64,000 bases of DNA from Actinomadura hallensis (GTDB lineage: Bacteria > Actinomycetota > Actinomycetes > Streptosporangiales > Streptosporangiaceae): assembly GCF_006716765.1 (NCBI RefSeq), contig NZ_VFPO01000001.1, positions 6,138,001-6,202,000 on the forward strand, in the 5' to 3' direction. Below the pieces are notes generated by a model. The model saw only the letters and a list, made by a program, of their open reading frames with translations, made no database searches and was not told the origin of the DNA. A program made the position numbers and the translations under genes. Position 1 is the first letter of the stretch. The number at the start of each line of letters is the position of its first letter. Positions 16,977 through 26,895 of the stretch are shown here, piece by piece.

Positions 16977-19682
16977 CTAGGAGCCGGACTTTGCGGAGGT
17001 TCGGCGGCGCGTTGCCGTCTTCTTCGCCGGCTTCTTCTTGCCGCCGCTCGCCGCCACCTTCTCGCGCCGCTCGGCGAGCAGCTCCGCCGCCCGCTGCAGC
17101 GTGATCGACTCGACCTCGTCGCCCTTGCGCAGGCTCGCGTTCGTCTCCCCGTCGGTGACGTACGGGCCGAACCTGCCCTCCTTCACCACCACCGGCTTCT
17201 CGCTGAACGGGTCGTTGCCCAGCTCCCGCAGCGGCGCCGAGGCCGCCGCGCGGCGCCCGCGCTGCTTCGGCTGCGCGAACAGCTCCTTGGCCTGCTCCAG
17301 CGTGATCGTGAACAGTTCCTCTTCGGAGTTCAGCGAGCGGCTGTCGCTGCCCTTCTTGATGTACGGGCCGAACCGCCCGTTGTGCGCCGTCACCGGCTCG
17401 CCGTCCAGCTCGCCGAGCGTCCGCGGCAGCGACAGCAGCTTCAGCGCGTCGTCCAGCGTGATCGTGTCGAGCGACATCGACTTGAACAGCGAGCTGGTGC
17501 GCGGCTTCGGGGCGTCGGACTTCTTCGTCCGCTTCTTCTTCTCACCCTCCGCCGGCTCCGGCAGGATCTCCGTGACGTAGGGGCCGAACCGGCCCGACTT
17601 CGCCACGATCGTGTGCCCGGTCTCCGGGTCCACGCCGAGCTCCCGGTCGCCGGACGGCCGCGAGAACAGCTCCTCGGCCTTCTCGGCGGTCAGCTCGTCC
17701 GGCGCGATGTCGTCGGGGATGTTGACGCGCTCGCCGTCGCGGTCCAGGTACGGGCCGTACCGCCCGACCCGCACCACGATGTCGGTGCCCTTGATCGGGA
17801 AGGAGCTGATGCCCTTCGCGTCGATGTCGCTGATGTCGCTGACCAGCTCCTTCAGGCCCTCCTCGGAGTTCTCGCCGTCCCCGAAGTAGAACCGCTCCAG
17901 CCAGCGGACGCGCTCCGCCTCGCCCCGGGCGATCTCGTCGAGACCGTCCTCCATGTGGGCGGTGAAGTCGTAGTCGACCAGGTTGCCGAAGTGCTGCTCC
18001 AGCAGGTTCACCACGGCGAACGCCAGGAACGTCGGGACCAGCGCCGTGCCCTTCTTGAACACGTACTCCCGGCCGATGATCGTGCTGATGATCGCGGCGT
18101 AGGTCGACGGCCGGCCGATCTCCCGCTCCTCCAGCTCCTTCACCAGGCTGGCCTCGGTGTAGCGGGCCGGCGGGCGGGTCGAGTGGCCCTCCGCCTCCAC
18201 GGCCGCCGCGGTCAGCGCGTCGCCCTCCGCCAGGTTCGGCAGGCGCCGCTCCTGGTCGTCCCGGTCGGTGGCCGGGTCGTCCGCGCTCTCCACGTACGCC
18301 TTGAGGAACCCGTGGAACGTGATGGTCTTGCCGGTCGCGCTGAACTCGGCGCGCTCGCCGTCCGTCGACTCGCCCGTGACGCGGATCGACACCGACTGGC
18401 CCGCCGCGTCCTTCATCTGGGACGCGATCGTCCGCTTCCAGATCAGCTCGTACAGCCGGAACTGGTCACCGGACAGGCCCGTCTCCGCCGGGGTGCGGAA
18501 CGTGTCGCCCGCCGGGCGGATCGCCTCGTGCGCCTCCTGCGCGTTCTTCACCTTCGACGCGTACACCCGCGGCCTGTCCGGCACGTACTCGCCGCCGAAC
18601 AGCGCCGCCGCCTGCCGCCGCGCCGCCGCGATCGCCGTCTCCGACAGCGTTATCGAGTCGGTCCGCATGTAGGTGATGAAGCCGTTCTCGTACAGCTTCT
18701 GCGCCACCGACATCGTGTACTTCGCGGAGAAGTTCAGCTTGCGGCTGGCCTCCTGCTGGAGGGTGGTCGTCCGGAAGGGCGGATACGGCTTGCGCGTGTA
18801 CGGCTTCCGCTCGACGGACTTGACCTCGTACGGCCGTCCCCGCAGCCGCTCGGCCAGGCCCCGCGCCGCCTCCTCGTCCAGGTGCAGGACGTCCTTCGTC
18901 TTCAGCGTGCCGTCGGACGCGAAGTCACGGCCCTGCGCCACGCGCTTGCCGTCGACGGACACGAGCCCGGCCTTGAACGCCTTCGGCTCCTCGTCCCTGC
19001 CGGTGTCGAACTGGGCCGCGATGTCCCAGTAGTGGGCGGGGACGAATGCGATCCGCTCCCGCTCCCGCTCCACGACCAGCCGCGTCGCCACCGACTGCAC
19101 CCGGCCCGCCGACAGCTTCGGCATGACCTTCTTCCACAGGACGGGGCTGACCTCGTAGCCGTAGAGGCGGTCCAGGATGCGGCGCGTCTCCTGCGCGTCC
19201 ACCAGCCGCAGGTTCAGCGAACGGGGGTTCGCGGCCGCCTGCTGGATCGCGTCCTTGGTGATCTCGTTGAACACCATCCGGTGGACCGGGACCTTCGGCT
19301 TCAGGACCTCCTGGAGGTGCCAGGCGATCGCCTCGCCCTCCCGGTCCTCGTCCGTCGCGAGGTAGAGCTCGTCGGCCTCCGCGAGCAGCTTCTTCAGCTT
19401 CTGCACCTGCTGGCGCTTGTCGGAGTTCACGACGTACAGCGGTTCGAAGTCGCGCTCGACGTTCACGCCGAGCTTGGCCCACGGCTCGCCCTTGTACTTG
19501 GCCGGCACCTCCGAGGCGCTACCCGGGAGGTCCCGGATATGGCCGATACTGGACTCCACGATGTAGCCACGACCCAGGTACCCGGCGATCGTCTTCGCCT
19601 TCGCGGGCGACTCGACGATCACCAGGCGGGTACCGGCGCCGTTGCCCCGGCCACTCTTCGCGGTGCCGTTGTTGGCTGGCAC
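16977..19682 (-). CDS. topA: DNA topoisomerase I (type IA)
   Basis: This enzyme relaxes negative supercoils. A GTG start at 19682 with GGAG five bases upstream gives 901 residues; a longer frame exists but its extra N-terminus is atypical. The Toprim domain has LVIVESPAKAKTIAGYLG and LATDEDREGEAIAWHL. The catalytic Tyr is in ITYMRTDS (about residue 337), and RVQSVATRLVV is also present. Several C-terminal repeats of the type GRFGPYV (about five copies), followed by a Lys-rich tail, are typical of actinobacterial TopA, where they raise processivity. It begins the topA-tmk-holB run. Confidence 0.95.
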   Translation of the reverse strand: MPANNGTAKSGRGNGAGTRLVIVESPAKAKTIAGYLGRGYIVESSIGHIRDLPGSASEVPAKYKGEPWAKLGVNVERDFEPLYVVNSDKRQQVQKLKKLLAEADELYLATDEDREGEAIAWHLQEVLKPKVPVHRMVFNEITKDAIQQAAANPRSLNLRLVDAQETRRILDRLYGYEVSPVLWKKVMPKLSAGRVQSVATRLVVERERERIAFVPAHYWDIAAQFDTGRDEEPKAFKAGLVSVDGKRVAQGRDFASDGTLKTKDVLHLDEEAARGLAERLRGRPYEVKSVERKPYTRKPYPPFRTTTLQQEASRKLNFSAKYTMSVAQKLYENGFITYMRTDSITLSETAIAAARRQAAALFGGEYVPDRPRVYASKVKNAQEAHEAIRPAGDTFRTPAETGLSGDQFRLYELIWKRTIASQMKDAAGQSVSIRVTGESTDGERAEFSATGKTITFHGFLKAYVESADDPATDRDDQERRLPNLAEGDALTAAAVEAEGHSTRPPARYTEASLVKELEEREIGRPSTYAAIISTIIGREYVFKKGTALVPTFLAFAVVNLLEQHFGNLVDYDFTAHMEDGLDEIARGEAERVRWLERFYFGDGENSEEGLKELVSDISDIDAKGISSFPIKGTDIVVRVGRYGPYLDRDGERVNIPDDIAPDELTAEKAEELFSRPSGDRELGVDPETGHTIVAKSGRFGPYVTEILPEPAEGEKKKRTKKSDAPKPRTSSLFKSMSLDTITLDDALKLLSLPRTLGELDGEPVTAHNGRFGPYIKKGSDSRSLNSEEELFTITLEQAKELFAQPKQRGRRAAASAPLRELGNDPFSEKPVVVKEGRFGPYVTDGETNASLRKGDEVESITLQRAAELLAERREKVAASGGKKKPAKKTATRRRTSAKSGS

Positions 19683-19939
19683 AGTCGCTCCAACCTCGCT
19701 GTCTCGGTCCTTCTGAACAGGCTTCCTCTTACCGGCATTACAACGTCGCAGGACGGCGCGTTCATGCCCGCGGCTCACCTCGACCGCATCGACACCGCCG
19801 CACCACCGTCGTTCCGCCCCGGGACGGGATTCTCATCGCCGCGCGCCCAAGACAGGATGACATGCCGCCGGGCCCGGCGCGGACCGGGACGCCCCGGTAC
19901 GCTGTCGCTTCCCCGGTAGACCTAGTAATAATGGTCGCA

Positions 19940-20125
19940 ATGGCGGAGTACTCATACCTCGTCCTGTCGCTGCCCCGCGGAACCACCCGGGACGCCGCGC
20001 GGCGGATCCTCACCGAGCACGCAGAGCACGGCGGCTGGGAGATCGATCGGTTGCGCCTCTACCCGGACGGCCGCCGCCGTATTCGGCTCCGCCGCAAGGT
20101 CATCCGCGCCGTCCGCACGTTCTGA
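19940..20125 (+). CDS. DUF5703 small protein
   Basis: A 61-residue basic protein starting MAEYSYLVLSLPRGTTRD and ending LRRKVIRAVRTF. It matches the DUF5703 family found beside topA in actinomycetes. The ATG at 19940 is chosen because family members begin M-x-E-Y; an ATG at 19931 is an alternative. No strong ribosome site is visible. Its function is unknown. It is divergent from topA. Confidence 0.75.
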   Translation: MAEYSYLVLSLPRGTTRDAARRILTEHAEHGGWEIDRLRLYPDGRRRIRLRRKVIRAVRTF

Positions 20126-20300
20126 GCCCGTTCCCGCCCGAGCCCGTCCGCTCCGCCGGTCCGGCGGGAGCGTAGCACTCCGCACCCCGCCTCCGGCGCG
20201 ATCCCGCAAGGCGCCTCCGGCGCGATGCGGGCGAGAGGGCTCCGCCCGCCCCGGTCCGCGCCCCCGGGACGGGCGAAGCGTCTGCGCCGGCCGCGGCGGG

Positions 20301-20759
20301 TCAGCGGCCGCTCCTCCGGACCGCCCTCAGCACCCCGGCCGCGAGGGCCAGCAGCCCGGCGGCCGCGAACGTCCATGCGGCTCCGGCGTCGTCGTCGGCA
20401 GGGGGACGCCGCCCCGCCGAGATGTCCGTCATCGCCCGGCTCTCCGACGGCGCCTCCCGCGCCGCCGTCCCGTGCGCCGGTGGACCTTCTGCCTCGGAGA
20501 CGCTCACCTGCTCGTGGCTCACCGGACCGCCGCCGAGCCCGGCCGAAGGTACAGCCCACGCGGGGACGTCGCGCGTTCTCAGCGGATCGTCACAGGGCTC
20601 GCCGGGGCAACCGTCGACCGGCAGGGAGACCGGCAGGCCGGGCCAGATGCCGCCGAGGTCCGCGCCGTCCGCCACGGCGGTGCGAGGCGGGGCGGCGACG
20701 GCGCCCAGGGCGACGATGCCGGCGGCCGGCGCCGCGGCGCGCAGAAGGCCTTTCGCCAT
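20301..20759 (-). CDS. Small exported protein with C-terminal membrane anchor, unknown function
   Basis: About 152 residues: an N-terminal signal-like segment (MAKGLLRAAAPAAGIVALGAV then AVADG), a short extracytoplasmic region with a Cys pair (VDGCPGEPC), a charged linker, and one C-terminal helix (AAWTFAAAGLLALAAGVL) ending in basic residues. This architecture resembles small surface-anchored actinomycete proteins, but I do not recognise the family. The start at 20759 gives a clean signal peptide. Confidence 0.5.
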   Translation of the reverse strand: MAKGLLRAAAPAAGIVALGAVAAPPRTAVADGADLGGIWPGLPVSLPVDGCPGEPCDDPLRTRDVPAWAVPSAGLGGGPVSHEQVSVSEAEGPPAHGTAAREAPSESRAMTDISAGRRPPADDDAGAAWTFAAAGLLALAAGVLRAVRRSGR

Positions 20760-20886
20760 GCTGTTCCGTTCGTGAAGGGGGGCATGCGAGGGCACGGAGC
20801 CGTCGGTCAGCCACGAGACCGGACGCCCGAACCACCCTCGACGAACGGTGACGATATCACCACGCAGAGCGAAGGCATCGGCAAAG

Positions 20887-22206
20887 TCAGGCGCGATCGA
20901 GGAATTTGTCGAGGACCCTGACCCCGAACTTGAGACCGTCCACCGGAACCCGCTCGTCCACCCCGTGGAACATGCCGGAGAAGTCCAGCTCGGGGGGCAG
21001 CTTCAGCGGGGCGAACCCGAAGCACCGCATGCCGAGCCGCGCGAACGACTTGGCGTCCGTCCCGCCGCTCAGGCAGTACGGCACCGGCAGTGCGCCCGGG
21101 TCCTCCGCGGTCAGCGCCGCCTCCATCGCCGCGACGAGCGCACCCTCGTAGTCGGTCTCGACCGCGTGGTCGTAGTGGACGAAGTCCCGCTGCACGTCCG
21201 GCCCGAGAAGCTCGTCCACCACCTGGAAGAACTCCTCCTCGTGGCCGGGCAGGAAGCGCCCGTCCACCTGGGCCGTGGCGCTCTGCGGGATGACGTTCGT
21301 CTTGTATCCGGCGTCCAGCCGCGTCGGGTTCAGGGTGTTCCGCAGCGTCGCCCCGATCATCCGCGCCATCGGCCCGATCTTGTCGAGGCACTCCTCCGGC
21401 CGCTCCGGGTCGAACTCGACCCCGTACGCCATGCAGACCCGCTCCAGGAACGCCCGCACCGACTTCGTCAGCCGCACCGGGAACTCGTGCGACCCCAGCC
21501 GCGCCACGGCCCCCGCCACGGCGGTCACCGCGTTGTCCGGATGCACCATCGACCCGTGGCCCGCGGTGCCCCTGGCGGTCAGGTTCATCCACGCGATGCC
21601 CTTCTCCGCCGTCTCGATCAGGTACATCCGCCGGTCGCCCGGCACCGTCAGGCTGAACCCGCCGACCTCCCCGACGGCCTCCGTGCACCCCTCGAACAAC
21701 TCCGGGTGCTCCCTGACGAGCCACTGCGCGCCCCACTTGCCCCCGGCCTCCTCGTCGGCCAGGAACGCCAGCACCACGTCCCGCGGCGGCCTGCGCCCCT
21801 CCCGCAGCCGCTGCCGGACGACCGCCAGGATCATCGCGTCCATGTTCTTCATGTCCACGGCCCCGCGGCCCCAGACGCAGCCGTCGATGATCTCCCCGCC
21901 GAACGGGTCGTGCGTCCAGTCCTCCGCCTGAGCCGGCACCACGTCGAGATGCCCGTGCAGCAGCAGCGCGTCCCGCCCCGGGTCCTCCCCCTCGATCCGC
22001 GCCACGAGACTCGCCCGCCCCGGATGCGACTCGAGGATCCGCGTCTCCAGCCCGACCTCCTCGAGCTTCTCCGCGACGTACTCGGCCGCCTCCCGCTCCC
22101 CCGGCCCCGAGTGGTCCCCGGGGTTGCTCGTGTCGATCCGGATCAGCTCCTGGCAGAACCGGACGACCTCGTCCTCAGCGGTCGGCTCCTGGCCCACAGT
22201 GATCAC
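20887..22206 (-). CDS. M20/M25/M40-family zinc metallopeptidase (DapE/ArgE/carboxypeptidase type)
   Basis: A 439-residue cytoplasmic dinuclear zinc hydrolase. The metal-site motifs are LLLHGHLDVVPA (His then Asp), GRGAVDMKNMDAM (bridging Asp) and the catalytic FLADEEAGGKWGA, with a late His in DFSGMFHGVDERVPV. The lid/dimerisation domain contains TARGTAGHGSM. Close relatives are annotated as peptidase or acetylornithine-deacetylase-like proteins; the exact substrate (N-acyl amino acid or dipeptide) cannot be read from sequence. Confidence 0.88.
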   Translation of the reverse strand: MITVGQEPTAEDEVVRFCQELIRIDTSNPGDHSGPGEREAAEYVAEKLEEVGLETRILESHPGRASLVARIEGEDPGRDALLLHGHLDVVPAQAEDWTHDPFGGEIIDGCVWGRGAVDMKNMDAMILAVVRQRLREGRRPPRDVVLAFLADEEAGGKWGAQWLVREHPELFEGCTEAVGEVGGFSLTVPGDRRMYLIETAEKGIAWMNLTARGTAGHGSMVHPDNAVTAVAGAVARLGSHEFPVRLTKSVRAFLERVCMAYGVEFDPERPEECLDKIGPMARMIGATLRNTLNPTRLDAGYKTNVIPQSATAQVDGRFLPGHEEEFFQVVDELLGPDVQRDFVHYDHAVETDYEGALVAAMEAALTAEDPGALPVPYCLSGGTDAKSFARLGMRCFGFAPLKLPPELDFSGMFHGVDERVPVDGLKFGVRVLDKFLDRA

Positions 22207-22324
22207 CTTCGCGCCTCGTGTGCTGACCTACCGCCCCCCATGGTGCCCCGCCGATCGACTTCGCCGCGACTCGTCTCCTTTGGTATGGTGAACCGGCCGC
22301 AGGCAACATGCGGCCTGCAACCAG

Positions 22325-22413
22325 GTCCGGGTGGCGGAATAGGCAGACGCGCTAGCTTGAGGTGCTAGTGCCCTTCACGGGGCATGGGGGTTCAAGTCCC
22401 CCCTCGGACACCA
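22325..22413 (+). tRNA. tRNA-Leu (anticodon GAG), CCA encoded
   Basis: Acceptor GTCCGGG pairs with CTCGGAC with one G-T pair. The anticodon arm CTAGC-TTGAGGT-GCTAG has anticodon GAG. The long variable arm (TGCCCTTCACGGGGCA) and the T-arm GGGGGTTCAAGTCCCCC confirm a class II leucine tRNA that reads CTC/CTT. CCA is encoded. A decayed recombinase gene abuts its 3' end. Confidence 0.95.
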
Positions 22414-22417
22414 CAGG

Positions 22418-22873
22418 TCACCCTAGAGCAACGTTCGGGAGTGACGATCCGATCCGGGTCGAGGACAGCCTCGGCTCGGATTTCTTGTTCGCCCGGATGG
22501 TAGGTGAGCTGCGCACGCGAGTTCGGATCCTGTTGCGCTCGCCTTTGGACAGCCCGCCGAAGACCGACATGATCATGTCGTGCGCTTCGTTCTCCGGATC
22601 GCTCGGACCGCCGACCTCGGGAACCCACAGCGGTACGCCGTAGTGGTCGAACACGGGGAAGGTCAGGCCGTACTGTCCGCCGCAGAACGCACGGTGCGGT
22701 TCACCGACCACCACCGCGTCGAAGCCTCCCTGAGAAGGCACAGGTGCCCGCGGTACGCGGCGCTGCAGTCCCGTAGATCTGCTGCATCCTCTCGGTCGGC
22801 GCTTCCCGCAGGGCGACGACCGGCGGTCCGTCCGCGGGACGGACGCGGAGCAGATATCTGTGATCTGGGTCAC
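22418..22873 (-). pseudogene. Decayed serine recombinase (resolvase-domain integrase) next to tRNA-Leu
   Basis: The frame contains GFDAVVVGEPHRAF, YGLTFPVFDHYGVPLWVPEV and MIMSVFGGLSKGERNRI, which match the catalytic domain of large serine recombinases of actinomycete integrative elements. Upstream the N-terminal catalytic-Ser region is scrambled and split between frames (LRVRPADGPPVV in another frame up to about 22973). Downstream the frame leaves homology after RIRTRVR and stops five bases from the tRNA, so the recombinase and zinc-ribbon domains are missing. This is a dead remnant of an element once integrated here. Confidence 0.7.
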
Positions 22874-22993
22874 TTCCCATCATGAAACGGCCCGCTGTCT
22901 CGTCTCTGTTGGGCGAGTGCAACGAACGCAGACGAACGGAGACGTCGTGAAGCGCTTCAGTGCGATGCGTCACCTGCAGGACGGGGTCACGTC

Positions 22994-23938
22994 ATGACCG
23001 CGGCCATCGCTACGTCCGAGTTGGTGAAGACCTTCGGTTCCACCCGTGCGCTGGATGGCCTCGACCTCACCGTGGAGACCGGCGAGGTGCACGGGTTCCT
23101 CGGGCCGAACGGCGCCGGCAAGTCCACCTGCATCCGGGTGCTCCTCGGGCTGCTGCGGGCCGACGCCGGCCGGGCGGAGGTGCTCGGCGGCGACCCGTGG
23201 TCCAGCGCGGTGGAACTGCACCGCCGGATGGCGTACGTGCCCGGGGACGTGGAGCTCTGGCCGAACCTCACCGGCGGTGAGGCGATCGACCTGCTCGGCC
23301 GGCTCCGCGGCGGCCTCGACCGCGGCCGCCGGGCCGAACTGATCGAGCGGTTCGACCTCGACCCCAGCAAGAAGGGCCGCACCTACTCCAAGGGCAACCG
23401 GCAGAAGGTCGCGATCGTGGCGGCGCTCGCGTCGGACGCGGAGCTGCTGCTGCTCGACGAGCCGACCTCCGGGCTCGACCCGCTGATGGAGGTCGTGTTC
23501 CAGGACGTGGTCAAGCAGCTCAAGGCGGAGGGACGCACGGTGCTGCTCTCCAGCCACATCCTGGCCCAGGTCGAGCACCTCGCCGACAAGGTCAGCATCA
23601 TCCGGCAGGGCAAGATCGTGCAGTCGGGGACGCTCGCCGAGATGCGGCACCTCACCCGCACCACCATCGAGGCCAGGACCGGGCGCCCGGTCACCGGCCT
23701 GGAGGGCGCGCCCGGCGTCCACGACCTGGAGGCCACCGGCGACCGGGTGCGGTTCGCGGTCGACGGCGACCACCTCGACGCCGCGGTCCGCGTCCTGAGC
23801 CGGTTCGAGATCCGCAGCCTGGTCAGCCACCCGCCGACGCTGGAGGAGCTCATGCTGCGCCACTACGGCGACGAGCTCGCCGCGGCCGGCAACGGCACCG
23901 GCCGGGAGCCCGTCCCCGCCGGCGGGGAGGAGCGGTGA
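22994..23938 (+). CDS. ABC transporter ATP-binding protein (drug/antibiotic exporter type)
   Basis: A 314-residue ATPase that powers the adjacent permease. Walker [10 protein letters not shown], a signature region in the shortened form [15 protein letters not shown], Walker [13 protein letters not shown] and the switch His in LLSSHIL are all present. The DUF4162-like C-terminal domain follows. The stop overlaps the permease start by 4 bp (GTGA), so the two are translationally coupled. The family exports peptides, antibiotics or lipids; the substrate is unknown. Confidence 0.93.
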   Translation: MTAAIATSELVKTFGSTRALDGLDLTVETGEVHGFLGPNGAGKSTCIRVLLGLLRADAGRAEVLGGDPWSSAVELHRRMAYVPGDVELWPNLTGGEAIDLLGRLRGGLDRGRRAELIERFDLDPSKKGRTYSKGNRQKVAIVAALASDAELLLLDEPTSGLDPLMEVVFQDVVKQLKAEGRTVLLSSHILAQVEHLADKVSIIRQGKIVQSGTLAEMRHLTRTTIEARTGRPVTGLEGAPGVHDLEATGDRVRFAVDGDHLDAAVRVLSRFEIRSLVSHPPTLEELMLRHYGDELAAAGNGTGREPVPAGGEER

Positions 23939-25584
23939 CCGCGACCACCGCCCGGGAGCAGACCCGGGCGCCCGCCGCGCCCGCGCAGGGCGGTGCGCTC
24001 GCGGGCGCCGGCACGCTGGTCCCGTTCATCCTGCGCCGCGACCGGATCAAGCTGCCGGCCTGGCTGCTGGGCATCACGTTCTTGCTCTTCTACTTCCACA
24101 ACGTCGTCGCCCAGGCGACCGAGACGGAGGAGCAACTCCAGGACGTCAGGCGGTTCATGGAGGGGACCATCGGCGCCCTGTTCGGCCCCGGTTACGGCCG
24201 CGACGACATCACCACGGAGCGGTACCTCACCAACGTCTACGGCGTGTTCTTCTTCGTGCTCGCGGCGCTCATGAGCATGCTGCTCGTCTCCCGGCACACG
24301 AGGGTGGAGGAGCAGAGCGGCCGGTCCGAGCTCATCCGCTCCAACGTGGTGGGGCGGCACGCCCAGCTCACCGCGACGCTCGCCGTGGCGGCCGGCGCGA
24401 ACATCGTGCTGGCCCTGCTGCTCGCCGGCGCCCTCGCCGCGAACGGCCACGACGCCGGCCAGGGGCTGCTGTTCGGCGCCGCCGTCGCGGCCGTCGGGCT
24501 GGTGTTCGCCGGGATCACCGCGCTCACCGTGCAGGTCACCGAGTACTCCCGGACCGCGACCTCGCTCGCGGGCGCGGTGCTCGGCACGGCCTGGGTGGTC
24601 CGCGCCGTGGGCGACATGCTGGGCGACCACGGCAGCCCGCTGTCGTGGTTCTCGCCGCTGGCCTGGTCGAACCAGACCCGGGTGTACGTGGACGGCCGGT
24701 GGTGGCCGCTGCTGCTGTCGGCCGGGCTCGCGGCGGCGGCCGCGGCCCTCGGCTACGCGCTGTCGGGCCGCCGGGACGTCGGCGCCGGACTGGTCGCCGC
24801 CCGCACCGGGGCGCCGGAGGCGGCGCCGTGGCTCGGCTCGCCGCTCACTGCCGCGTTCCGGCTCCAGCGGGCCGCCCTGATCTGGTGGACGGCGGCGCTG
24901 GCGGCGTTCGGCTTCGTCTTCGGAGCGGTCACCGACCAGATCGCAGACCCCGACGACATCAGCGGAGACCGGCTGGAGATGTTCGGCGGCTCCCTGGACA
25001 CCCTGGCAGACGGCTACCTCGGCGTGATCACGCTGTTCATCGCGGTCTTCGCGGGGGTGATGGTCGTCCTCGGCGTCCAGTCGGTCTGGGCGGAGGAGAG
25101 CAAGGGCCGGGCCGAGCCGATCCTCGCGACCGCGACCAGCCGGACGTCCTGGTTCGGCGGCTACCTCGCGGTGATCGCGGCCGGCCTGGTCGGACTGCTG
25201 CTGGTGGCCGGGTTCGCGACCGGTCTCGGCGCGGCCGTCTCGCTGGGCGACGGCTCCTACATCCTGGACGTGACCGCGGCCCACCTGGCGCACGTCCCCG
25301 GCGTCCTGGTCATGCTGGGGATCGCGGCCCTGCTGTTCGGCGTGTTCCCCCGGGCGATCGGCGTGGTCTGGGCCGTGCTCGGCTACAGCCTCTTCGCCGG
25401 GCTCTTCGGGACGATCACGGACATGCCGCAGGCGGCGCGCAACCTGATGCCCATGGAGCACGTCGGGCAACCGCCCCTTGACGGCGTCTCCTGGACGGCG
25501 ACGGTCGTCCTTCTCCTGGTCGCCGTCGCGCTCTCGGCGGCCGGGCTGGCCGGTTTCCGGCGCCGCGACCTGAAAGGGCGATGA
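23935..25584 (+). CDS. ABC-2 type permease (exporter membrane subunit)
   Basis: A 549-residue protein with about 12 hydrophobic segments arranged as two ABC-2-like halves (first half from [16 protein letters not shown], second from [15 protein letters not shown]). It resembles the fused permeases that pair with single ATPases in actinomycete antibiotic exporters. It starts with GTG inside the stop of the ATPase gene. A strong hairpin follows 20 bp after the stop, so the two genes form a complete operon. Confidence 0.9.
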   Translation: MTATTAREQTRAPAAPAQGGALAGAGTLVPFILRRDRIKLPAWLLGITFLLFYFHNVVAQATETEEQLQDVRRFMEGTIGALFGPGYGRDDITTERYLTNVYGVFFFVLAALMSMLLVSRHTRVEEQSGRSELIRSNVVGRHAQLTATLAVAAGANIVLALLLAGALAANGHDAGQGLLFGAAVAAVGLVFAGITALTVQVTEYSRTATSLAGAVLGTAWVVRAVGDMLGDHGSPLSWFSPLAWSNQTRVYVDGRWWPLLLSAGLAAAAAALGYALSGRRDVGAGLVAARTGAPEAAPWLGSPLTAAFRLQRAALIWWTAALAAFGFVFGAVTDQIADPDDISGDRLEMFGGSLDTLADGYLGVITLFIAVFAGVMVVLGVQSVWAEESKGRAEPILATATSRTSWFGGYLAVIAAGLVGLLLVAGFATGLGAAVSLGDGSYILDVTAAHLAHVPGVLVMLGIAALLFGVFPRAIGVVWAVLGYSLFAGLFGTITDMPQAARNLMPMEHVGQPPLDGVSWTATVVLLLVAVALSAAGLAGFRRRDLKGR

Positions 25585-25604
25585 ACGGCCCGTTTGATGA
25601 TCAG

Positions 25605-25634
25605 GCGGCCCCCCGGGACTTCCCGGGGGGCCGC
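25605..25634 (+). terminator. Hairpin terminator of the ABC exporter operon
   Basis: A perfect 13-bp stem (GCGGCCCCCCGGG / CCCGGGGGGCCGC) closed by a 4-nt loop lies 20 bp past the permease stop. Confidence 0.85.
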
Positions 25635-25916
25635 GGTATGCAAACCGCGCCTGGAGCATCGAGTGATGAATCCCCTGGAAAAGCCCGTCACCGGCGCTAG
25701 GCAGCGGCATCCCGTCTTGCTACGGTGCATTCCATGGCGCAGCAGGAGTCACCGGCGCATTCAAGGCTGAACGAATCCGCGGGAAGGGGTTCCGGACCAT
25801 TCGGCGGTGACTGCGGCCGTCGGCGCGTATTCGGATACCGATGCCACGCCGGTCCGTCCGGGCGCCGCAGCACGCGGTGGTGCGCGGCCTGCGGCAAGGG
25901 ATCGATCTAACGCGAT

Positions 25917-26840
25917 ATGTCCATCTCGGAACTGTACGGCGAGCTGCGACCCCGGGCATTCTCCATCGCCTACCAGATGCTGGGCAGCATCAGCGAGACC
26001 GAGGACGTGGTGCAGGAGGCGTTCCTGCGGATGCACCAGGCCCTGCAACGCGACGAACGGATCGACTCGCCGCGGGCGTACATCACCACGCTGGTCACCC
26101 GGCTGGCGATCGACCAGTTCCGCTCGGCGCGGGCGCGCCGGGAGCGGTACGTCGGCGAATGGCTGCCGGAGCCGCTGGCCGCCGAGTCGACGCCGGCCGA
26201 CCAGGTCGAGATCGTCGACTCGCTGTCGCTGGCGTTCCTGGTGCTGCTGGAGAGCCTGACCCCGCACCAGCGGGCCGCGTTCCTGCTGCGCGACGTGTTC
26301 GAGTACCCGTACTCCGAGGTCGCCGACATCATCGGCACCGATGTGGACGGCACGAGGCACCTGGTCGCGCGGGCCCGCACCCATGTGCGCAAGCACCGGT
26401 CGCGCTACAACGCCACGCCGCGGCAGCGGGACGAACTCGCCCGGCGCTTCTTCGCCGCCACCGAGCGGGGCGACCTGTCGTCCCTGGAGGAACTGCTCGC
26501 CCGGGACGTGACGCTGCACGTCGACGGCGGCGGGAAGGTGCCGGCGCAGCTGCGTCCGGTGAACGGGCGGCAGCGCGTGGCACGGGCACTGGTGGGCGCG
26601 ATGTCCGTGCTGTCGCGCCGGGGCGTGCACGTCCACGCGACCGAGGTCAACGGCCGGCCCGGCGCCGTCACGGTCGACGAGGACGAGCGGCCGACCGGCG
26701 TCCTGGGGCTCGACTTCCACGACGGCCGGATCGGCGCGATCTACTTCATCGCCAATCCCGACAAGCTCCAGCGCGTCGGCCGGGTCGGCGGCCGCGACCT
26801 GCTCCGGGCGGGCCCGCACTCCGGCGAGGCCGGCGCCTGA
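25917..26840 (+). CDS. ECF sigma factor, ECF41/SigJ type, with C-terminal SnoaL-like domain
   Basis: A 307-residue sigma factor. Sigma-2 covers about residues 8-75 (AYQMLGSISETEDVVQEAFLR) and sigma-4 about 108-160 (LTPHQRAAFLLRDVFEYPYSEVADIIG). An NTF2/SnoaL-like extension runs from about 172 to the end. The extension carries the two ECF41 hallmarks, DGGGK (HVDGGGKVPA) and NPDKL (FIANPDKL), which in this group control activity without an anti-sigma factor. ECF41 genes usually sit beside a carboxymuconolactone decarboxylase, oxidoreductase or epimerase; none is adjacent here. Its neighbour is the start of the meroterpenoid cluster, but a regulatory link is unproven. Confidence 0.92.
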   Translation: MSISELYGELRPRAFSIAYQMLGSISETEDVVQEAFLRMHQALQRDERIDSPRAYITTLVTRLAIDQFRSARARRERYVGEWLPEPLAAESTPADQVEIVDSLSLAFLVLLESLTPHQRAAFLLRDVFEYPYSEVADIIGTDVDGTRHLVARARTHVRKHRSRYNATPRQRDELARRFFAATERGDLSSLEELLARDVTLHVDGGGKVPAQLRPVNGRQRVARALVGAMSVLSRRGVHVHATEVNGRPGAVTVDEDERPTGVLGLDFHDGRIGAIYFIANPDKLQRVGRVGGRDLLRAGPHSGEAGA

Positions 26841-26850
26841 CCGGCGGCCG

Positions 26851-26878
26851 CGGCGCCCCGGCTCTCGCCGGGGCGCCG
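26851..26878. terminator. Bidirectional hairpin between the sigma factor and prenyltransferase genes
   Basis: A perfect 12-bp stem (CGGCGCCCCGGC / GCCGGGGCGCCG) with loop TCTC sits in the 55-bp gap between two convergent genes and can serve both. Confidence 0.8.
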
Positions 26879-26895
26879 GGGATGCGGCGCGGCGG

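Noticed and set aside
16251-19919. Plus-strand open frame of over 1,200 codons opposite topA
   Set aside because: It is the complement of a clear topoisomerase I; the low-complexity Leu/Arg/Val translation has no domain.
22418-22873. Recombinase considered as a functional integrase
   Set aside because: The N-terminal catalytic-Ser region is out of frame and the C-terminal DNA-binding domains are missing.
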